Below are positions 43,031-51,465 of a DNA stretch of 64,000 bases, piece by piece; positions within the stretch are counted from its first letter, which is position 1; each line of letters opens with the position of its first letter. The DNA is from Kingella pumchi (GTDB taxonomy: Bacteria; Pseudomonadota; Gammaproteobacteria; Burkholderiales; Neisseriaceae): NCBI RefSeq assembly GCF_022288825.1, contig NZ_JAKOOW010000024.1, positions 54,298 to 118,297 of the forward strand, given 5' to 3'. The notes beneath the pieces are model-generated. The model searched no databases, had not been told where the DNA came from, and saw only the letters and a program-made list of their open reading frames with translations. The position numbers and the translations under genes were made by a program.

Positions 43031-44257
43031 ATGAACCTGCAATCCCCCGATCTGTGCCGCGTCCGCGCCATTACCGCCTTTGCCACGCTCACGCCCGACG
43101 CGCAAAGCTGGCAGCGCGTGCTGGCGGATGCCAAACGCCAATGCGACCGCCTGGCCGCCGCCTTCGCACAAGCAGGCTACACCGTCCAATCCGTGCGCAT
43201 TGTCGCCAACCCCTTCGGCGAATATCTGGACACCAGCAGCCCCGCCGCGGCCAAACAAGGCTTGGCACGCATCCGCGACATTCTCGGCAGTCTCAACCAA
43301 AACGGGCTGCGCATCCGCTTTGCCATCGGCGAAGCCCGCAGCGCCGCCGAAATCGGCTTGCTGCCCGAGCTGATCCGCGACTACGGCGATCTTGCCAACG
43401 CCTGCGTCAACGTCGCCGCCGACGAAAACGGACTGCCCGACAGCGCACAAATAGAGCATTGCACCGCCGCCGTGCAAGAAATCGCCCGCATCACCCCGCG
43501 CGGCGAAGGCAACTTCAACTTCACCGTCAATTTCAACTGCGCGCCGCTGATTCCCTACTTCCCCGCAGGTTACCACCGCGGCGCAGACGGCGACTGCATC
43601 GTCGTCGGGCTTGAAACCCCCGACCTGCTCGCCGCCGCCATCCGCAGCATCGCCGCGCCGCCCGCCGACCAGTCCGCCTTTCTTCAGGCTGCCTACACCG
43701 CCATGCGCCAAGCCCTGCAATACCACGCCGACGCCGTGCAAGCGGTTATCGCCGCCACCACCTTGGACGGAAACTGGCGTTACGCCGGCATGGACACCTC
43801 CGCCGCCCCCGCCAAAAACTGCACCTCCATGGCAGAAATCTACCGCCTGCTGCGCGTGCCGCATTTCGGCGCGGCAGGCAGCATAGAAGCCTCCGCCCTG
43901 CTCACCCGCGTGTTCAAAACGCCGGAAAACGTCCGCGCCGTCGGCTTTTCAGGGCTGATGCTCGCCGTAACCGAAGACAGCGGCCTCGCCCAAGCCAGCC
44001 GAATCCCCAGCTTTGACCTGCGCGCCCTGCTCACATACAGCAGCGTCTGCGGCATCGGGCTGGACACCGTGCCCATCCCCGGCGACACCCCAGCGCACAA
44101 AATCCACGCCCTGATGCGCGACACCGCCGCCCTGGCGTTCCGCCTGAACAAACCGCTCACCGTGCGCCTGTTCCCCGTGCCCAACCTGAAAGCCGGCGAC
44201 ATCACGCAGTTTGAAAGCAGCGATTTGTGCAACTGCGCGGTGCTGGCGGTGGATTAG
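43031..44257 (+). CDS. DUF711 family protein (UPF0210-like)
   Basis: The 408-residue protein matches DUF711: RVRAITAFATL at the start, MDTSAAPAKNCTSMAEIY centrally and SSVCGIGLDTVPIPGDT near the end. The family has a glycyl-radical-enzyme-like fold with no established reaction. The TAG stop overlaps an uptake sequence (TAGGCAGCCTGAA). It stands alone between two gene-free gaps. Confidence 0.9.
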   Translation: MNLQSPDLCRVRAITAFATLTPDAQSWQRVLADAKRQCDRLAAAFAQAGYTVQSVRIVANPFGEYLDTSSPAAAKQGLARIRDILGSLNQNGLRIRFAIGEARSAAEIGLLPELIRDYGDLANACVNVAADENGLPDSAQIEHCTAAVQEIARITPRGEGNFNFTVNFNCAPLIPYFPAGYHRGADGDCIVVGLETPDLLAAAIRSIAAPPADQSAFLQAAYTAMRQALQYHADAVQAVIAATTLDGNWRYAGMDTSAAPAKNCTSMAEIYRLLRVPHFGAAGSIEASALLTRVFKTPENVRAVGFSGLMLAVTEDSGLAQASRIPSFDLRALLTYSSVCGIGLDTVPIPGDTPAHKIHALMRDTAALAFRLNKPLTVRLFPVPNLKAGDITQFESSDLCNCAVLAVD

Positions 44258-44294
44258 GCAGCCTGAAAAGCCGTTTGCCGTTTTCAGGCTGCCT
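44256..44294 (+). terminator. Uptake-sequence hairpin after the DUF711 gene
   Basis: AGGCAGCCTGAAAA and its inverse flank a loop of about 12 nt. It begins inside the TAG stop. No T tract follows. Confidence 0.5.
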
Positions 44295-44415
44295 TGCCGA
44301 TGGCGCTGTCTGATGCTGCCGGTTTGGCTTGGATACTGGCGCCGGCCGCTTTATCCCGCGCCCGATTTATGGGAAAATCGCCCCCTTTTTTAATGCCATC
44401 ACGCGAAAGGCAGCC

Positions 44416-44961
44416 ATGCTGGACAGAGAAGGTTACCGGCCGAACGTCGGCATCATTCTGACCAACCAGGACAATAAAGTGTTCTGGGGCAAGCGCCTGC
44501 GCGAGCAGTCGTGGCAGTTCCCCCAAGGCGGCATTAAGCCCGGCGAAAGTCCGGAAACGGCGATGTACCGCGAGCTGCTCGAAGAAGTCGGCCTGCTGCC
44601 GCACCATGTGCAGATTCTCGGCCGCACGCGCGACTGGCTGCGCTACGACGTGCCGGGAAACTGGGTGCGGCGCGAATGGCGCGGCGCCTACCGCGGCCAG
44701 AAGCAGATCTGGTTTTTGCTGCGGCTGACCGGCCGTGAGAGCGATGTCCACCTGCACGCCACCAGCCATCCCGAGTTCGACGACTGGCGCTGGCACGAAT
44801 ACTGGGCGCCGATAGACGAAGTGATCGAGTTCAAACGCCGCGTGTATCAGGGCGCGCTAACCGAGCTGTCGCGCTTTTTGATCGGGCTGGAGAGCTTTGG
44901 CGAGTACTACGGCAGGATGTGGGACGAAAAAAAACGCCGCCAGGCCGAGCAGCAGCAGTAA
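44416..44961 (+). CDS. rppH: RNA pyrophosphohydrolase RppH
   Basis: The 181-residue Nudix hydrolase removes pyrophosphate from the 5' end of mRNA, starting decay. The Nudix box (GGIKPGESPETAMYRELLEE, then VGL) begins near residue 38. The start MLDREGYRPNVGIIL is typical of RppH. An in-frame start at 44329 would add 29 unsupported residues. Confidence 0.96.
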   Translation: MLDREGYRPNVGIILTNQDNKVFWGKRLREQSWQFPQGGIKPGESPETAMYRELLEEVGLLPHHVQILGRTRDWLRYDVPGNWVRREWRGAYRGQKQIWFLLRLTGRESDVHLHATSHPEFDDWRWHEYWAPIDEVIEFKRRVYQGALTELSRFLIGLESFGEYYGRMWDEKKRRQAEQQQ

Positions 44962-44974
44962 TGGTGTTGGCGGG

Positions 44975-45019
44975 CAAAGCAGCCTGAAAACCGCAAAAAA
45001 GGTTTTCAGGCTGCTTTTT
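44975..45019 (+). terminator. Terminator after rppH (AA-type uptake sequences)
   Basis: CAAAGCAGCCTGAAAACC and its inverse ending CTTTTTG flank an 8-nt loop. Confidence 0.8.
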
Positions 45020-45072
45020 GTCTGACGGCTGTGCGATTTGTTGGGAGCGGCGCAGGGTCTTGCCGCCCGGCA

Positions 45073-45110
45073 GCAAAAAAAAGCAGCCTGAAAAACTTTC
45101 AGGCTGCTTT
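45073..45110 (-). terminator. Terminator after hemA (AA-type uptake sequences)
   Basis: On the minus strand AAAGCAGCCTGAAA and its inverse are followed by a run of T. It lies 25 bp past the hemA stop. Confidence 0.8.
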
Positions 45111-45135
45111 GACGCGTGGTTTGCGTTCTCTTTTG

Positions 45136-46401
45136 TTATTCGGTGTGTGCGTTGGCGCTGTCGCTCAAGCGGTAAACGTGGGTGAGCGCGCTGATTAGGT
45201 GTTTGTCTTGCGCTTCGGCCTTGTTCAGGGCGCGGGTGGGCGAGTGCAGCAGTTTGTTGGTGAGCTGTACCGACAGGCGCTCGAGCACTTCTTCGGGGGC
45301 GGTGCCTTTGGCCAGCTGGCGCATGGCGTTTTCCAAAACCTGGCGGCGGGCGCGTTCGCCTTCTTGGCGCAGGGCGCAGATCAGCGGCACGCGCTGGCGG
45401 CTTTGCTGCCATGAAATAAAGTCGGCCACTTTTTGTGCAACCAGCGCTTCGGCTGTTTCGGCGGCGCTGCGGCGGGCTTCGCGACCCTGCTCGACGGCGG
45501 CGGTCATATCATCGACGGTAAACAGGCTGATACCTTCGACCTGCGCGGTTTCGGCTTCGATATTGCGCGGCACCGCCAAATCGAGCATAAACTGGCGGCG
45601 GCCGCTGCGCTCAGTCATAGCGCTTTCGGCCATTTCGCGGGTAATCAGCGCGTACTGCGAGCCGGTGCAGGCGATTACGGCATCGTAGCGGTGGAGTATC
45701 TGTGGCAGGCTTTCCAGCGTGGTGGCTTCGAGATTGCCTTCGAGCTTGGCACACAGCGCTTCGGTGCGCGCCAGTGTGCGGTTGGCAATGGTCAGAAGAC
45801 GCGGGCGGGCGGCGGAGAAGTAGGCGGCAACCGATTCGACCATTTCGCCGGCGCCGACAAACAGCACGTTCAGGCCGCTAATGTCGCCGACGGTGTTTTC
45901 CACCATGCGCACGCTGGCCGAAGCCATTGAGACTACGTTGTCGCCGACGCCGCTGCGGCTGCGCACTTCTTTGGCGGCGGAAAAAGTTTTCTGAAACAGC
46001 GAATTGAGCCAGGTTCCCAAGCTGCCCTGCGCTTCGGCGGTACGCACCGCTTCTTTCATCTGGCCGAGAATCTGCGGCTCGCCCAGAACCATGCTGTCCA
46101 AACCGGAGGCGACGCGAAAAGCGTGGCGGATGGTTTCGCTGCAGCCGTAAACGTAAAGATAGGGGCGCAGCGCTTCAACGGAAACGCCGCGGTGCTCGGC
46201 CAGCCAGCCGATAATCATCTCGGCATCGCCCACGCAGTAAAGCTCGGTGCGGTTGCAGGTGGAAAGAATCACCGCTTCGGCGGCAGCACGGCCGTTCAAG
46301 TCGCGGACGGCATCCGGCAGTATCCCCGCGGGGAAAGCCAGTTTTTCCCGAATGTGCAGCGGGGCGGTCTGGTGGTTGAGGCCGATAACGGTGAGTTTCA
46401 T
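45136..46401 (-). CDS. hemA: Glutamyl-tRNA reductase
   Basis: The 421-residue NADPH enzyme makes glutamate-1-semialdehyde, the entry to haem synthesis. LSTCNRTELYC contains the catalytic Cys near residue 49. LDSMVLGEPQILGQMK, the NADPH-fold segment NVLFVGAGEM and the C-terminal dimerisation helix are intact. Start MKLTVIGLNHQTAP is canonical. It is alone in its transcript, with a TATAAT box 38 nt upstream. Confidence 0.97.
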   Translation of the reverse strand: MKLTVIGLNHQTAPLHIREKLAFPAGILPDAVRDLNGRAAAEAVILSTCNRTELYCVGDAEMIIGWLAEHRGVSVEALRPYLYVYGCSETIRHAFRVASGLDSMVLGEPQILGQMKEAVRTAEAQGSLGTWLNSLFQKTFSAAKEVRSRSGVGDNVVSMASASVRMVENTVGDISGLNVLFVGAGEMVESVAAYFSAARPRLLTIANRTLARTEALCAKLEGNLEATTLESLPQILHRYDAVIACTGSQYALITREMAESAMTERSGRRQFMLDLAVPRNIEAETAQVEGISLFTVDDMTAAVEQGREARRSAAETAEALVAQKVADFISWQQSRQRVPLICALRQEGERARRQVLENAMRQLAKGTAPEEVLERLSVQLTNKLLHSPTRALNKAEAQDKHLISALTHVYRLSDSANAHTE

Positions 46402-46438
46402 GGCGGTGGTCTGTAATTTTGGGTAAAACTTGGGCGCG

Positions 46439-46444
46439 ATTATA
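46439..46444 (-). promoter_or_regulatory. -10 element for hemA
   Basis: The minus strand reads TATAATCGCGCCC. A weak TTGTAT lies 16 nt upstream. Confidence 0.58.
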
Positions 46445-46486
46445 GCAAAAAATTACTGACATACAAAAAAATTTAGTTTTTAACTA

Positions 46487-46507
46487 TAAATAAGAATCGT
46501 TATTATT
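46487..46507. promoter_or_regulatory. AT-rich partial palindrome, possible Fur-like operator
   Basis: AATAAGAATCGTTATTATT lies in an unusually AT-rich patch (46441-46520) between divergent hemA and pdxH. It resembles a Fur box only loosely, and it lies about 20 bp upstream of the hemA -35 region. It could equally be an UP element. Confidence 0.3.
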
Positions 46508-46576
46508 TGGCTTAATTTTCAAAACCCTGCATTCATGCGCTTTGCCGCGGCAGATGCAATGCGGCGGCGGCAGGAC

Positions 46577-46582
46577 TATAAT
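46577..46582 (+). promoter_or_regulatory. -10 element for pdxH
   Basis: TATAATGCGCGCC begins 82 nt before the pdxH ATG. Two uptake sequences lie in the leader. Confidence 0.5.
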
Positions 46583-46658
46583 GCGCGCCGCCATCCCATT
46601 TTGTCTTTCAGGCTGCCGCATCCGCAGCCGCAAGGCAGCCTGAAAAAGGAGTTCGAGC

Positions 46659-47291
46659 ATGGATCTGCACCATATCCGCGAGGATTACAGCAAACAGGAA
46701 TTATCGGAAAGCCAATGCAGCGACAGCCCGTTTGAGCAGTTTGAACGCTGGCTGGACGAGGCGGTTAAGGCCGAAGCGAACGAGCCGACGGCGATGAACG
46801 TCGCCACCGTCGGCGCCGACGGCCGCCCCAGCGCGCGCATGGTGCTGCTCAAGGAAGTGAACCGCAACGGCTTTGTGTTTTTCAGTAATTACTCCAGCCG
46901 CAAAGGGCAGGCGCTGGCGGCGCATCCCTTTGCCGCGCTCACTTTTTTCTGGCCGGAACTCGAGCGGCAGGTGCGCGTGGAAGGGCGGGTGGAACAACTG
47001 CCGGCGCACGAGTCCGACGCCTATTTCGACAGCCGCCCCTACGCCAGCCGCGTCGGCGCGTGGGCGAGCGAGCAGAGCACGGTGATTTCCGGCAAGGCGG
47101 TACTCTTGGCGCGTGCCGCCGCCATCGGCGCCAAACATCCGCTGAAAGTACCGCGCCCGCCGCATTGGGGCGGCTACATCATCCTGCCCGAAAGCATCGA
47201 ATTCTGGCAGGGCCGCCCCAGCCGCCTGCACGACCGTATTCGCTACCGCAGCGAAAACGGCGCATGGATTAAAGAGCGGCTGGCACCCTGA
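46659..47291 (+). CDS. pdxH: Pyridoxamine 5'-phosphate oxidase
   Basis: The 210-residue FMN enzyme oxidises PNP and PMP to pyridoxal 5'-phosphate. NVATVGADGRPSARMVLLK, FFSNYSSRKGQ and the C-terminal WQGRPSRLHDR are signature segments. Length fits the family (about 210). AAAGGAG lies just before the ATG, immediately after an uptake sequence. Confidence 0.96.
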   Translation: MDLHHIREDYSKQELSESQCSDSPFEQFERWLDEAVKAEANEPTAMNVATVGADGRPSARMVLLKEVNRNGFVFFSNYSSRKGQALAAHPFAALTFFWPELERQVRVEGRVEQLPAHESDAYFDSRPYASRVGAWASEQSTVISGKAVLLARAAAIGAKHPLKVPRPPHWGGYIILPESIEFWQGRPSRLHDRIRYRSENGAWIKERLAP

Positions 47292-47349
47292 CGCATATAT
47301 CCGCCGGCGGCCGTTTTCAGGCTGCCTGCATCCGAAGCAAACTACCGCT

Positions 47350-47634
47350 ATGGCCAAAAAATTCCCCATCCATCCGAAAAATCCCGAACGTATCTGCTGG
47401 GGCTGCGAGAAATACTGCACCGCCGCCGATCTGCAGTGCGGCAACGGCTGCGAGCGCATCCAGCACCCCATCGAAACCGACGGCCCCGAGTGGTATAAAA
47501 ACGGCGACTGGAGCAATCTGCTGAGCGAGAAGCAGCAAATCGAGCTGGGTCTGAAACCGGCGCCTGCTGCCGCGCCAAGCGCCAAACCGCATATCAAGCT
47601 GCCCCTGCTGGGCAAAAAGAAAGAAACCGTTTAA
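47350..47634 (+). CDS. DUF3079 family protein
   Basis: The 94-residue protein has FPIHPKNPERICWGCEKYC and a second Cys pair LQCGNGCERIQHP, the DUF3079 pattern. Four to five Cys and a His suggest a bound metal. The Ala/Pro-rich tail is variable. Function is unknown. It follows pdxH by 58 bp, with an uptake sequence between them. Confidence 0.88.
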   Translation: MAKKFPIHPKNPERICWGCEKYCTAADLQCGNGCERIQHPIETDGPEWYKNGDWSNLLSEKQQIELGLKPAPAAAPSAKPHIKLPLLGKKKETV

Positions 47635-47736
47635 ACGGTTCGACTGCCGCCTGCGGTAGCCTGAAACAGCGTTTTTCCCTTTCAGGCTGCTTGGGGCAAT
47701 CAAGATTTTTTCTGCAACCGAAACGGAGGTAAAACC

Positions 47737-48174
47737 ATGCCTGTAAAAACCTTATCCGCCATCGCTGCTGCGCTGATGCTGGCCGCCTGTACCGCTGGAG
47801 ATCGGTTCGGCGGCGGCCAGCCGCCGCTCAAGCAGGTTTGGCAGCTGCGCCATATGCCCGGTATTGCCGATGCCCGTGTGGCCGAAGTCGGCGGTACTTT
47901 GGATTTGCGCAAACTGCCGCAGGCGCATGCCAAGATGGGCTGTAACGGCATCAGCTTTGATGTCCAGACCGATACCAGCGGCACTTTCCGCCCCGGCACC
48001 GGCGTCAGCACCCTGATGTATTGCGACGGCCGCATGGATCTTGAGCAGCGCTTCAACCGCCTGATCGAAGAGATTGGCGCCGACGGCCGCTACCGCATCG
48101 AAAACGGCCGCCTGTTTCTCGGCAAGCCCGGTCAGGAAATGGTGTTCGAGCCGGCCGATAAAGCCGCGCAGTAA
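47737..48174 (+). CDS. META/HslJ-domain lipoprotein
   Basis: The 145-residue protein has a lipoprotein signal ending LMLAAC (Cys18) and a META (HslJ-like) domain with MGCNGISFDV and a second Cys in STLMYCDGRM. META domains occur in heat-inducible outer-membrane lipoproteins whose role is unclear. ACGGAGG precedes the ATG. A terminator at 48244-48280 separates it from the convergent lipoprotein gene. Confidence 0.82.
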   Translation: MPVKTLSAIAAALMLAACTAGDRFGGGQPPLKQVWQLRHMPGIADARVAEVGGTLDLRKLPQAHAKMGCNGISFDVQTDTSGTFRPGTGVSTLMYCDGRMDLEQRFNRLIEEIGADGRYRIENGRLFLGKPGQEMVFEPADKAAQ

Positions 48175-48243
48175 GCCCGTTTGCCCTTTTCAGGCTGCCT
48201 AAAAGCAAAGCAGCCTGAAAAATGGCAGTCTCCGCCAAACAAC

Positions 48244-48280
48244 AAAACGCCCGCCCCGAATTTCCGGAGCGGGCGTTTTT
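48244..48280. terminator. Bidirectional intrinsic terminator, not uptake-derived
   Basis: AAAACGCCCGC pairs with GCGGGCGTTTT around a GC-rich inner part, with A and T tracts outside. It is shared by two convergent lipoprotein genes. Confidence 0.85.
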
Positions 48281-48291
48281 ATGCAGACGGT

Positions 48292-48750
48292 TCAGCAGTC
48301 GCGGGCGGTAACGCGGGCGGGTGCGGTCAGCATTTTGCCGTTGGTGGTGAAGATGCGGTATTCGATGGCGTAGCGGCCGTGCACCATCAGATCGCGCAAT
48401 TCGCGGTTGTGACAGGTTTCCTTGCGGATGTCGCGGCGGTACACCGCTTCCAGCTGGCGGCGGCGCGCCGGATCGACCTTGCGCACGTCGTGGTAGTTTT
48501 TCAGCACCATCGAATAAACGAAAGTATCGTCCGCGGCGCGGTAGCTGATGTCTTTAACGCGGATATCGCGGTTTTCGATGCTTGCTTTTTCATGGCGGAA
48601 ACGGCGGGCGACGTCGCGGCCGACCGCATCGCGCTGGGCGGCAGTCATCGACGCCATATCGCGCTTGAGCTGCGGCGAAGCACCGCTGCGGCAGCCTGAA
48701 ACGGCCAGCAGCGCGGCGGCACTAAGGATAAGGGGAAGGCTTTTTTTCAT
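48292..48750 (-). CDS. Hypothetical lipoprotein (152 aa)
   Basis: The signal peptide ends LLAVSGC (Cys20). The mature part is basic and helical, then shows two further Cys, including the last residue. No family is recognised. RNDIR-type hydrophilic stretches and a C-terminal IFTTNGKMLTAPARV suggest a small periplasmic beta fold. An uptake sequence lies within the signal-proximal region. Confidence 0.72.
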   Translation of the reverse strand: MKKSLPLILSAAALLAVSGCRSGASPQLKRDMASMTAAQRDAVGRDVARRFRHEKASIENRDIRVKDISYRAADDTFVYSMVLKNYHDVRKVDPARRRQLEAVYRRDIRKETCHNRELRDLMVHGRYAIEYRIFTTNGKMLTAPARVTARDC

Positions 48751-48884
48751 GGCAGACTCCTGACGGGGGAAGGATCAAACAACGGCGCGCGGCGCCAAAA
48801 CAGGATGTGCATGTTTTCAGGCTGCCTTTTGTGGTTGTGCTGCGGCAGCCGCGGCGCGCAGTTTACCGCGCGGCAGCCGCACCT

Positions 48885-48890
48885 TACAAT
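48885..48890 (+). promoter_or_regulatory. -10 element for greB
   Basis: TACAAT followed by ACGCCGC lies 56 nt before the greB ATG, with an uptake sequence between them. Confidence 0.45.
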
Positions 48891-48946
48891 ACGCCGCATC
48901 CGTTTTCAGGCAGCCTGAAAGCGCTTTGCAAACAGGAAAAGGCAAG

Positions 48947-49435
48947 ATGTCCGCACACAAAAACTATATGACGCCAGCCGGCTGGCAGGCTTTGAAAGAC
49001 GAATTGTTCCAGCTGGTGAACAAAGAGCGCCCCGAAATCGTGCAGGTGGTGAACTGGGCAGCTTCCAACGGCGATCGCAGCGAAAACGGCGACTATCTCT
49101 ACGGCAAGCGGCGGATGCGCGAAATCGACCGCCGCATCCGTTTTCTCACCAAGCGGCTGGAAGCGGCCGAAGTGGTCGATCCCGAAAACCGCGAGGCTAC
49201 CGACCAGATTTTTTTCGCCGCCACCGTAACCATCGAGCGCGGCGACGGCAGCGAGCAGCAGGTGAGGATTGTCGGCGAAGACGAAATCGACGCCGCCAAA
49301 CACAAAATCTCGTGGAAATCGCCGCTGGCGCGCGCGCTGATCAAAGCCCGCGAGGGCGACGCGGTCTGGCTGCACACGCCGCAGGGGCGCGAGCAGATCG
49401 AGATTCTGGCGGTGGAATATGTGCGGATAGACTGA
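48947..49435 (+). CDS. greB: Transcription elongation factor GreB
   Basis: The 162-residue protein rescues stalled RNA polymerase by stimulating transcript cleavage. The N-terminal coiled coil contains the GreB-type acidic tip (NGDRSENGDYLYGKRRMREID). The C-terminal FKBP-like domain ends EILAVEY. Length and sequence favour GreB over GreA. The ORF opens at 48926; ATG 48947 follows GAAAAGG. Confidence 0.94.
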   Translation: MSAHKNYMTPAGWQALKDELFQLVNKERPEIVQVVNWAASNGDRSENGDYLYGKRRMREIDRRIRFLTKRLEAAEVVDPENREATDQIFFAATVTIERGDGSEQQVRIVGEDEIDAAKHKISWKSPLARALIKAREGDAVWLHTPQGREQIEILAVEYVRID

Positions 49436-49525
49436 AATGCCGCGCCGCAAAGGTTTTCAGGCTGCTTGGAAGGCAGCCTGAAAACATCGTTTCAAGTAAA
49501 AACCCTTTAAATCAAGGAAATAACA

Positions 49526-50320
49526 ATGAACCATTACGATGCGGTCGGTTTTACCGGTATTACCGACGGCGAAAGCATATCCGCCGCCATCGACCAAGTG
49601 TTGCCGATTGCGCAGGCTTTCGGCGATTACGCGGTGTACCGCGATGCCAGCGGTGCCGAGTTGTGGACAGCCATCGACCAAAACAACGAGCTGCTCGCCT
49701 TTGAGCCGTATTTTTCAGGCTGCCTGCAGTCGGTTTGGGTAAGCCATGTCGAAGCCAACGAATACAACGACGGCACGGGTTTTGCCCAAGTGTGGCAAAA
49801 CGGCAGCGCCGACGGCGAGGGCGATTATCCCTTTGTGCTCGATATTCCCGATATCGTATCCTTTCCCGCAAGCACGGCGGACACGCCGCAGAAAATCGCG
49901 GTTTGTGCCTTTGCCGAATCGGCAGAGCTATTTGCCGACGAAGACGCATTCGATGCCGGCCAAGAAGGGCAGGAAATAAAATGGGCGGCGCAAAGTTTTA
50001 TTCCCAGCGGCATGTTTATCGACGAAAACGCGCCCGAGCGCACCCGCCCCGCCGCCCGCGCCTTGTTTACCGGCATGGTGCGGCGGGCGGAAAAACGGCG
50101 CAACGCCCTTACCGGCAGCGTGTTTTACTACTGTGAAATCGCAACCCACGGCGGCGTGTGGTCGGCGGTTTATCCCGATGCGGCTTTTAACGATACGCCG
50201 CAGGCCGGTAACGTGATACAGGGCGAGTATTGGCTGACGGGGCGGCTGGCAGATTCGTCCGTATCCGCGCCTGATCCTGCGAAAAAACGCAGCTTTTGGC
50301 AAAAACTGATGGGGAAATGA
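49526..50320 (+). CDS. Hypothetical protein (264 aa), no family recognised
   Basis: This soluble acidic protein has no signal peptide or membrane segment. The sequence alternates short beta-like stretches with conserved-looking Trp and Tyr and ends in a basic tail, KKRSFWQKLMGK. Residues YFSGCLQS come from an uptake sequence. A clear ribosome-binding site (AAGGAAAT) precedes ATG 49526. GC content is slightly lower than that of its neighbours. Confidence 0.68.
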   Translation: MNHYDAVGFTGITDGESISAAIDQVLPIAQAFGDYAVYRDASGAELWTAIDQNNELLAFEPYFSGCLQSVWVSHVEANEYNDGTGFAQVWQNGSADGEGDYPFVLDIPDIVSFPASTADTPQKIAVCAFAESAELFADEDAFDAGQEGQEIKWAAQSFIPSGMFIDENAPERTRPAARALFTGMVRRAEKRRNALTGSVFYYCEIATHGGVWSAVYPDAAFNDTPQAGNVIQGEYWLTGRLADSSVSAPDPAKKRSFWQKLMGK

Positions 50321-50353
50321 TTTCAGGCTGCCTGTGTTCAGGCAGCCTGAAAA
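50321..50353. terminator. Uptake-sequence hairpin between convergent genes
   Basis: TTTCAGGCTGCCTG pairs with its inverse around a 4-5-nt loop, directly after the 264-aa gene's stop. Confidence 0.6.
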
Positions 50354-50378
50354 GCTAGGCGGCGGGCAGCCGCCGTTT

Positions 50379-51461
50379 TTATTCTTCAAATCCGGTAATT
50401 TCCAAACCAAATCCGGTCAAACCGTTCATCGACGAGGGTTTGCCCATCACGCGCATTTTTCTCACTTTGAGGCCGGCAAGGATTTGGGCGCCGATGCCGT
50501 AGGTTTTTCTATCCCATTTTTTCACTTGGAAGCTGTTTTTGGGCAGGGTGCGCTCCAAAAGGGCGCTGCCGTCTTCGGTGCGGTGCAGCAGGATGGCGAC
50601 GCCGTTTTCCGCCTGCTGGATGCGCTCGAGCGCTTTGGGCAGCGGCCAGGTGTGGTTGGGGTCGGCCTGCAGAAAGTCCATGGCGCTAAACGGCTCGTGC
50701 ACGCGCACCAGGGTTTCTTCGGCGGCGGCGGGGTTGCCCTTGACCAGGGCAAGGTGGGTGTCGCCGTTGAGTTTGTCCACGTAAACATGTTGGCGGAAGT
50801 CGCCCCACGGGGTGTGGATCAGGGTGTCGCCCATTTCTTCGAGCAGGCTTTCGGTGCGGCTGCGGTATTCGATGAGATCGGCGATGGTGCCGATTTTGAG
50901 GTTGTGTTCGGCGGCGAATTTTTTTAATTCGGGCATGCGCGCCATGGTGCCGTCGTCGTTGAGGATTTCGCAGATGACGCCGGCGCCGGAGAGGCCGCAC
51001 ATTTGGGCGAGATCGACGGCGGCTTCGGTATGGCCGGCGCGTACCAGCACGCCGCCTTTTTGCGCGCGCAGCGGGAAGATGTGGCCGGGCTGGACGATGT
51101 CTTCAGGGCGCACGCCAGGCGAGACGGCGGTTTGGATGGTGTGGGCGCGGTCGGCGGCGGAGATGCCGGTGGAGATGCCGCTGGCCGCTTCGATGGATAC
51201 GGTGAAGTTAGTGCCGTATTGGGCGCCGTTTTTCTGGGTCATCAGCGGCAGGCCGAGTTTGTCCACCAATGCGTTTTCCATCGGCAGGCACACCAGGCCG
51301 CGCGCGTGTTTGATCATAAAGTTGATGGCTTCGGGGGTAACGAATTGGGCGGCCATCACCAAATCGCCTTCGTTTTCGCGGTCTTCGGCATCGGTGATGA
51401 TGACCATGCGGCCGGCTTTGATGTCGGCCAGGATTTCGGGTACGGGAGAGATTTGGCTCAT
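50379..51461 (-). CDS. ribB: 3,4-dihydroxy-2-butanone 4-phosphate synthase with degenerate GTP cyclohydrolase II half
   Basis: The 360-residue protein begins with a complete RibB domain (ITDAEDRENEGDLVMAA, then KHARGLVCLPM; about residues 1-205) that makes the four-carbon riboflavin precursor. The C-terminal half resembles RibA (FRQHVYVDKLNGDTHLALVKG, YGIGAQIL). It lacks the zinc cysteines of the usual CLTGD...CDCG region and the RGHEGRGIG loop, so GTP cyclohydrolase II activity is unlikely. It starts 4 bp after lgt, so the two form an operon. Confidence 0.93.
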   Translation of the reverse strand: MSQISPVPEILADIKAGRMVIITDAEDRENEGDLVMAAQFVTPEAINFMIKHARGLVCLPMENALVDKLGLPLMTQKNGAQYGTNFTVSIEAASGISTGISAADRAHTIQTAVSPGVRPEDIVQPGHIFPLRAQKGGVLVRAGHTEAAVDLAQMCGLSGAGVICEILNDDGTMARMPELKKFAAEHNLKIGTIADLIEYRSRTESLLEEMGDTLIHTPWGDFRQHVYVDKLNGDTHLALVKGNPAAAEETLVRVHEPFSAMDFLQADPNHTWPLPKALERIQQAENGVAILLHRTEDGSALLERTLPKNSFQVKKWDRKTYGIGAQILAGLKVRKMRVMGKPSSMNGLTGFGLEITGFEE

Positions 51462-51465
51462 GGTG

